The notes beneath the pieces were generated by a model, which was not told the origin of the DNA, searched no databases, and saw nothing but the letters and a program-made list of their open reading frames with translations. A stretch of 9,380 bases of DNA from JADDRA01 sp035553895 (lineage in GTDB: Bacteria > Actinomycetota > Acidimicrobiia > Acidimicrobiales > CADCSY01). This document shows, piece by piece, positions 6,465-9,380 of this stretch; the stretch's first letter is position 1; the number at the start of each line of letters is the position of its first letter. The stretch covers positions 1 to 9,380 of the forward strand of contig DATMJI010000169.1 in NCBI GenBank assembly GCA_035553895.1, in the 5' to 3' direction. Made by a program: the position numbers and the translations under genes.

Positions 6465-6699
6465 GACGATTAAGCTCGCTGCCGCTCTCAGCTAGGTCCT
6501 GGACTGCCTGAGCCAACCCAACGCGGCCACCCCGGCGGCGCCCTACGCGGTCGAGGACCTCATCTGGGCTCGGCCTCTCGGCGAGGCTCCTGAGCTCCCC
6601 CGCCAGGTACTGCTGGAGCGACTGCCCGCGTTGCTCAGCTCGCCGTTGCAGTGCCGTGTGGACTGCTTCGGGAAGGTCCCGCACGAGAAGGTTCGGCAC
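6430..6699 (-). CDS. vapB: VapB/FitA-like ribbon-helix-helix antitoxin
   Basis: The GTG at 6699 is preceded by AGGGA at good spacing. The protein begins VPNLLVRDLPEAVHTALQRR, and the segment through QSLQQYLAGELRSLA is a typical FitA/VapB ribbon-helix-helix DNA-binding domain. It is followed by a C-terminal toxin-binding tail (DEVLDRVGRRRGGRVGL, then LAQAVQDLAE). In intact systems it neutralises the VapC RNase and represses its own operon. Here the frame does not stop before vapC. It continues through the vapC start and adds about 15 residues (NRRGRVGSGERHW) before TGA at 6430, giving 89 residues. An IS21 element begins 60 bases upstream of the start, so the native promoter may have been displaced. 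The antitoxin core looks intact. Confidence 0.7.
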   Translation of the reverse strand: MPNLLVRDLPEAVHTALQRRAEQRGQSLQQYLAGELRSLAERPSPDEVLDRVGRRRGGRVGLAQAVQDLAESGSELNRRGRVGSGERHW

Positions 6700-7643
6700 G
6701 CTTTCCCTATGCAAGCGAGGCGAGCCTGAAGCAAGGGCCCCATCATGCGAGGGAGTACTGTCGCTCGCCAGCAGCATGGGACCACCGGTTCGCCAGTGGC
6801 ATGGGACCGGGTCCGGGGTCGTGAAGCGTCGGCTCGCTGAGCATGGCGGACCCCGGTCATCGGGTCAAGGACGCTCGTCGTGTTCCCGGTTCCCGGGCGC
6901 TTCTGGCGGCGCCGGTAGGACTCCCCGTCGAGGACGAGCTCATGCGCCGCGGACTGGAGCCGGTCGATGGCCGACTGGGCCAGGAGCGGGTCGGCCATGA
7001 GCGCCAGCCACTCCATCGGCTCCCTGTTGCTCGTCACCACCGTGGCCGAGCGGCGATGTCTCTCCACGATGACCTCGTAGATGTCGGCGGTGTCGGTGGC
7101 GTCGAGGGCGGAGAGGGCGAAGTCGTCCAATATCAGGACGTCGACGCGCACCAGCTTGCGGATCTCCGCGTCGTGGCTGTTATCGAGCCGGGAGGCCTTG
7201 AGCCGGCGCAACAGGTGGTCGGTGCGCTCGAAGTGCACCCGGTAGCGGCGGCGCACGGCGGCGTGGCCGAGGGCGGTGGCCAGAAAGGTCTTGCCCACGC
7301 CCACGGGGCCCATGATCACCACGTTGTGGGGAGCCTCGACGAAGCGCAGCGAGGAGACCTCGGCCCACGTCGCTCGGTCGTAGGTGACCGCGGCGCTGTC
7401 GTCCCAGCACGCCATGGTCATGGCCGGATCGAGCCCGGCCACCCGGGCCCGCTGCGCCGCCGAGCTGGTGTCGCGGCGGGTGACCTCGTCGGCCAGAACC
7501 AGCTCGAGGAACTCAGCGTGGCTGAGCTTGCTGGTCTTGGCCAGAGCCAGGCGTTCGGGGAGGGTGACGAGAAGCTTGCCGAGCTTGACCCGTCGCAGCA
7601 GGGACCGCAGCTCGGGGCTGACAGCCGGCGCCGGGGCGGTCAT
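6543..7643 (-). CDS. istB: IS21-family IstB ATPase, reading out of the element
   Basis: AAA+ ATPase that assists the IstA transposase in IS21 transposition. Walker A GPVGVGKT is at residues 112-119, Walker B VLILDDF at about 169-175, and the sensor-1-like TSNREP at about 204-209. The usual C-terminal ELVLDGESYRRRQK ends near residue 248, where IstB proteins normally stop at about 250-265. Here the frame stays open, crosses the left end of the element at codon 295 and ends 71 codons later in flanking DNA that overlaps vapB. Those last residues are not IstB-like. The ATG at 7643 overlaps the istA stop by 4 bases (ATGA), the standard IS21 coupling. A small frameshift after YRRRQK could have removed the original stop. 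The ATPase core looks intact. Confidence 0.88.
   Translation of the reverse strand: MTAPAPAVSPELRSLLRRVKLGKLLVTLPERLALAKTSKLSHAEFLELVLADEVTRRDTSSAAQRARVAGLDPAMTMACWDDSAAVTYDRATWAEVSSLRFVEAPHNVVIMGPVGVGKTFLATALGHAAVRRRYRVHFERTDHLLRRLKASRLDNSHDAEIRKLVRVDVLILDDFALSALDATDTADIYEVIVERHRRSATVVTSNREPMEWLALMADPLLAQSAIDRLQSAAHELVLDGESYRRRQKRPGTGNTTSVLDPMTGVRHAQRADASRPRTRSHATGEPVVPCCWRATVLPRMMGPLLQARLACIGKACRTFSCGTFPKQSTRHCNGELSNAGSRSSSTWRGSSGASPRGRAQMRSSTA
6759..6806 (+). repeat. Left terminal repeats of the IS21 element
   Basis: The outer repeat (6759-6786) starts TGTCGC and ends ATGGGACCACC. A second partial copy (6785-6806) reads GTTCGCCAG then CATGGGACC. These are inverted relative to the right-end copies and are the expected IstA-binding sites. 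Confidence 0.82.
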
Positions 7644-9220
7644 CGCCGGGCTCCTTCGGTGCCGGTGGCGGTGGCGAACTCGGTGGCATCACGGGCGAAG
7701 CGGGTGGAGACCACGGCTGGGGCCGGTGCCGGCGCTGAGCCGTTGTTCTCGCTGGCCCGCTCGAGCATGCGGCCGATGAGCCCCACGTTGACGGCCTCGT
7801 GCTCCAGGGCGCTGGCACAGGCGGCATCGACCCGTTCCGGCCCCCACTTCTTGACCAGGCCCATCAGGGCGTAGACCTGGCGCATCTTGGTCCATGGCAG
7901 GGGATGGTCCAACAAGGCGACGACGAAGTCGGCCACGGCGGGACCGTGCCCCGCGGCCAGGCGTGTCAGCGCATCCAGATCCCGCATGGCGTAGGCGCTG
8001 CGCTCACTCGGCAGGTCCTCGGCGTCGGTGACCCGTCCGCCCGGGGCCTGGCGGGGATGGACCTTGACCAGGTGATTCCGGGAGTAGATCCGCACCAGCG
8101 CCCGATCGGCACGCACCTCGACCTGAGAGCCGATGAGGTTGCCGGGCACCGAGTAGAGGGCCTTGGCCACCTCGATGTGGTGGTCCCGGTGCACCTTGGC
8201 GCTGGCGTAGATGGGCAGGTCGTAGGGGGCGGCCGGTGCCGGGCGCAGCACCGGGGCCTCCTCGACGCGGAACACCTCGGCGGGCTGGGCCTGGATCGTG
8301 CCGTGGATGCGCATGCCGGCCCGACCTCGACACCACTCCTCGGCCCGGCGCTGGGCGTCGGCGAGGTCGATGAAGGACTCACCGGCGAAGAACGACCGGC
8401 GCACGAAGGGCACGACGCGCTCAACACGGGGCTTGTCCTGGGGGGAGCGCACCCTCGCCGGATCGACGGCGAAACCCCGGTGCTGTGCGTACTCCACGAA
8501 GGCCTGGTTGAGGCGAGGAGCGAGCGGGTCGGCCCGGTCGACGACGGTCTTCATGTTGTCGGGGATGACCGTGGCGAAGACACCCCCATAGAAGATCCAG
8601 GCGGCCTCGAACCCGGCGATCACGTCGTCGAGGCTCTGGCGGTGGGTGAGCCACACGTAGCTGTAGCGGCTCACGCCCGGCGTGAAGATCAGCGCCTGGC
8701 AGTCCCGCTGGCACCCCGCCAGGGGGTCGGGGATGCGGCCCATCTTGCCGAAGTCAACCTGCAGCTCGTCGCCCGGCTTTCCGTCGGCCACCCGCACCGT
8801 CGTGCCCCGCCGGCCCCGGCCCACGTCGCACACCTCATCGGCGTAGCGGTGCAGGGTTCGTTCCGGCACCACGATGCCCTCCCGGGCCAACAGATCGTGC
8901 ACCTTGACCACGGTCAGTCCCTCGGTCTTCAGCCACGCCGTGATGCGGTCGTGGTGGGTTACGAGCAGCCGCCACGCCTGGCCGTGGCCGTCACTGCGGT
9001 GCGGGCGGACCGCCTCGACCACCGAGCCCATGAGCTCGTCGCTCAGCTGGTCCTCCCCACCGTCTCGGACCAGACCGAGCTCTTCAGCGGCGGCCACATA
9101 GCGCCGCACCGTCTTGCGGTCCACGCCGGCCAGTCGCTCCACCGAGCGCAGCCCCACACCGCGGAGCCACAGCCTCAGCACCTCTCGAACCTCGAACACT
9201 CGAACCTCCCGGTATGCCAT
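7640..9220 (-). CDS. istA: IS21-family IstA transposase
   Basis: 526 residues, normal for IS21 IstA. Residues about 20-43 (RGVGLRSVERLAGVDRKTVR) form the N-terminal helix-turn-helix that binds the terminal repeats. The DDE catalytic core is visible: Asp156 in LQVDFGKMG, Asp221 in VIPDNMK and Glu267 in DKPRVERVV. The C-terminal part carries the usual beta-rich region (YSVPGNLIGSQVEVRADRAL) and ends in an Ala/Pro-rich tail. It cuts and joins element ends with help from IstB. The ATG at 9220 is preceded by GGAAGGG at workable spacing. The stop overlaps the istB start by 4 bases. No frameshift or internal stop is seen, so the transposase appears intact. Confidence 0.93.
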   Translation of the reverse strand: MAYREVRVFEVREVLRLWLRGVGLRSVERLAGVDRKTVRRYVAAAEELGLVRDGGEDQLSDELMGSVVEAVRPHRSDGHGQAWRLLVTHHDRITAWLKTEGLTVVKVHDLLAREGIVVPERTLHRYADEVCDVGRGRRGTTVRVADGKPGDELQVDFGKMGRIPDPLAGCQRDCQALIFTPGVSRYSYVWLTHRQSLDDVIAGFEAAWIFYGGVFATVIPDNMKTVVDRADPLAPRLNQAFVEYAQHRGFAVDPARVRSPQDKPRVERVVPFVRRSFFAGESFIDLADAQRRAEEWCRGRAGMRIHGTIQAQPAEVFRVEEAPVLRPAPAAPYDLPIYASAKVHRDHHIEVAKALYSVPGNLIGSQVEVRADRALVRIYSRNHLVKVHPRQAPGGRVTDAEDLPSERSAYAMRDLDALTRLAAGHGPAVADFVVALLDHPLPWTKMRQVYALMGLVKKWGPERVDAACASALEHEAVNVGLIGRMLERASENNGSAPAPAPAVVSTRFARDATEFATATGTEGARR

Positions 9221-9295
9221 CGCCGCCCTTCCTGGACCGCTGGTCGGAAGGCGACGATTAGACCGCCAGCGGCACCGACGCTGGCGGACCCCGGG

Positions 9296-9380
9296 GGTGG
9301 TCCTATGACTGGCGAAAGGGTGGTCCCATGCTGCTGGCGAAACTCAGCTCAAGGTGGTCCCATGTCGCTGGCGGGCGACA
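9296..9380 (-). repeat. Right terminal repeats of the IS21 element (three copies)
   Basis: Three copies of GGTGGTCC(C/T)ATG followed by CTGGCG lie at 9296-9317, 9319-9342 and 9353-9380. The outermost ends GGGCGACA at the last base of the window. The 75 bases between istA and these repeats hold no other recognisable signal apart from the istA ribosome binding site. Confidence 0.82.

Larger units (their letters stand above)
6759..9380 (-). mobile_element. IS21-family insertion sequence (istA-istB)
   Basis: The element is about 2.62 kb, a usual size for the family. Its ends begin TGTCGCTCGCCAGC on the left and, read inward from the right, TGTCGCCCGCCAGC; the terminal 28 bases match at 25 positions. 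Both ends carry further internal copies of the CGCCAG(n)CATGGGACC motif, the multiple terminal repeats typical of IS21. Its two genes lie on the minus strand and fill the interior. The base before the left end is preceded by GAGTA; the right flank is outside the window, so a target-site duplication cannot be tested. Confidence 0.88.

Overview
The window is GC-rich, with long open frames on both strands and strong G/C bias at third codon positions. It looks like a high-GC actinobacterium, possibly a member of Acidimicrobiia, but no taxonomic marker gene is present. The content (phage/plasmid-defence genes, a tRNA remnant, a broken toxin-antitoxin pair, an insertion sequence and AT-richer debris) is that of an accessory island.

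Left (1-2777, minus strand): two overlapping genes of the DUF2397 and DUF2398 families. These are the first two subunits (JetA, JetB) of a Wadjet-type SMC plasmid-defence complex. jetB runs off the left edge, and the expected SMC ATPase (JetC) and Toprim-like nuclease (JetD) would lie beyond it.

Junction (2778-3940): few genes. It holds a perfect 10-bp hairpin, a decayed but recognisable tRNA-Gly(GCC) on the minus strand, a 12-bp tandem repeat and one small unidentified plus-strand ORF. This looks like an old tRNA integration site, although no integrase is visible.

Centre (3940-5430, plus strand): a near-consensus -35/-10 promoter drives a two-gene operon. The first gene joins three almost identical 46-residue lectin/beta-propeller-like repeats to a metzincin zinc-protease domain (HExxHxxGxxH plus a Met-turn). 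The second encodes a small HEAT-repeat protein with its own strong ribosome binding site. I do not recognise this pair as a named system, and it is the most interesting part of the window. An effector/partner or toxin/immunity arrangement is one hypothesis.

Right-centre (5430-6758): a gene-poor stretch with a possible terminator hairpin, short unidentified minus-strand ORFs and a lower-GC patch, then a decayed vapBC pair. The VapC PIN domain is truncated before its later catalytic acidic residues, and the VapB frame reads through into vapC.

Right end (6759-9380): a complete-looking IS21-family element with istA (DDE transposase) and istB (AAA+ helper) overlapping by 4 bp, and multiple terminal repeats at both ends. 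Its right terminus falls on the last base of the window. The istB frame has no stop inside the element and runs out into the vapB region.
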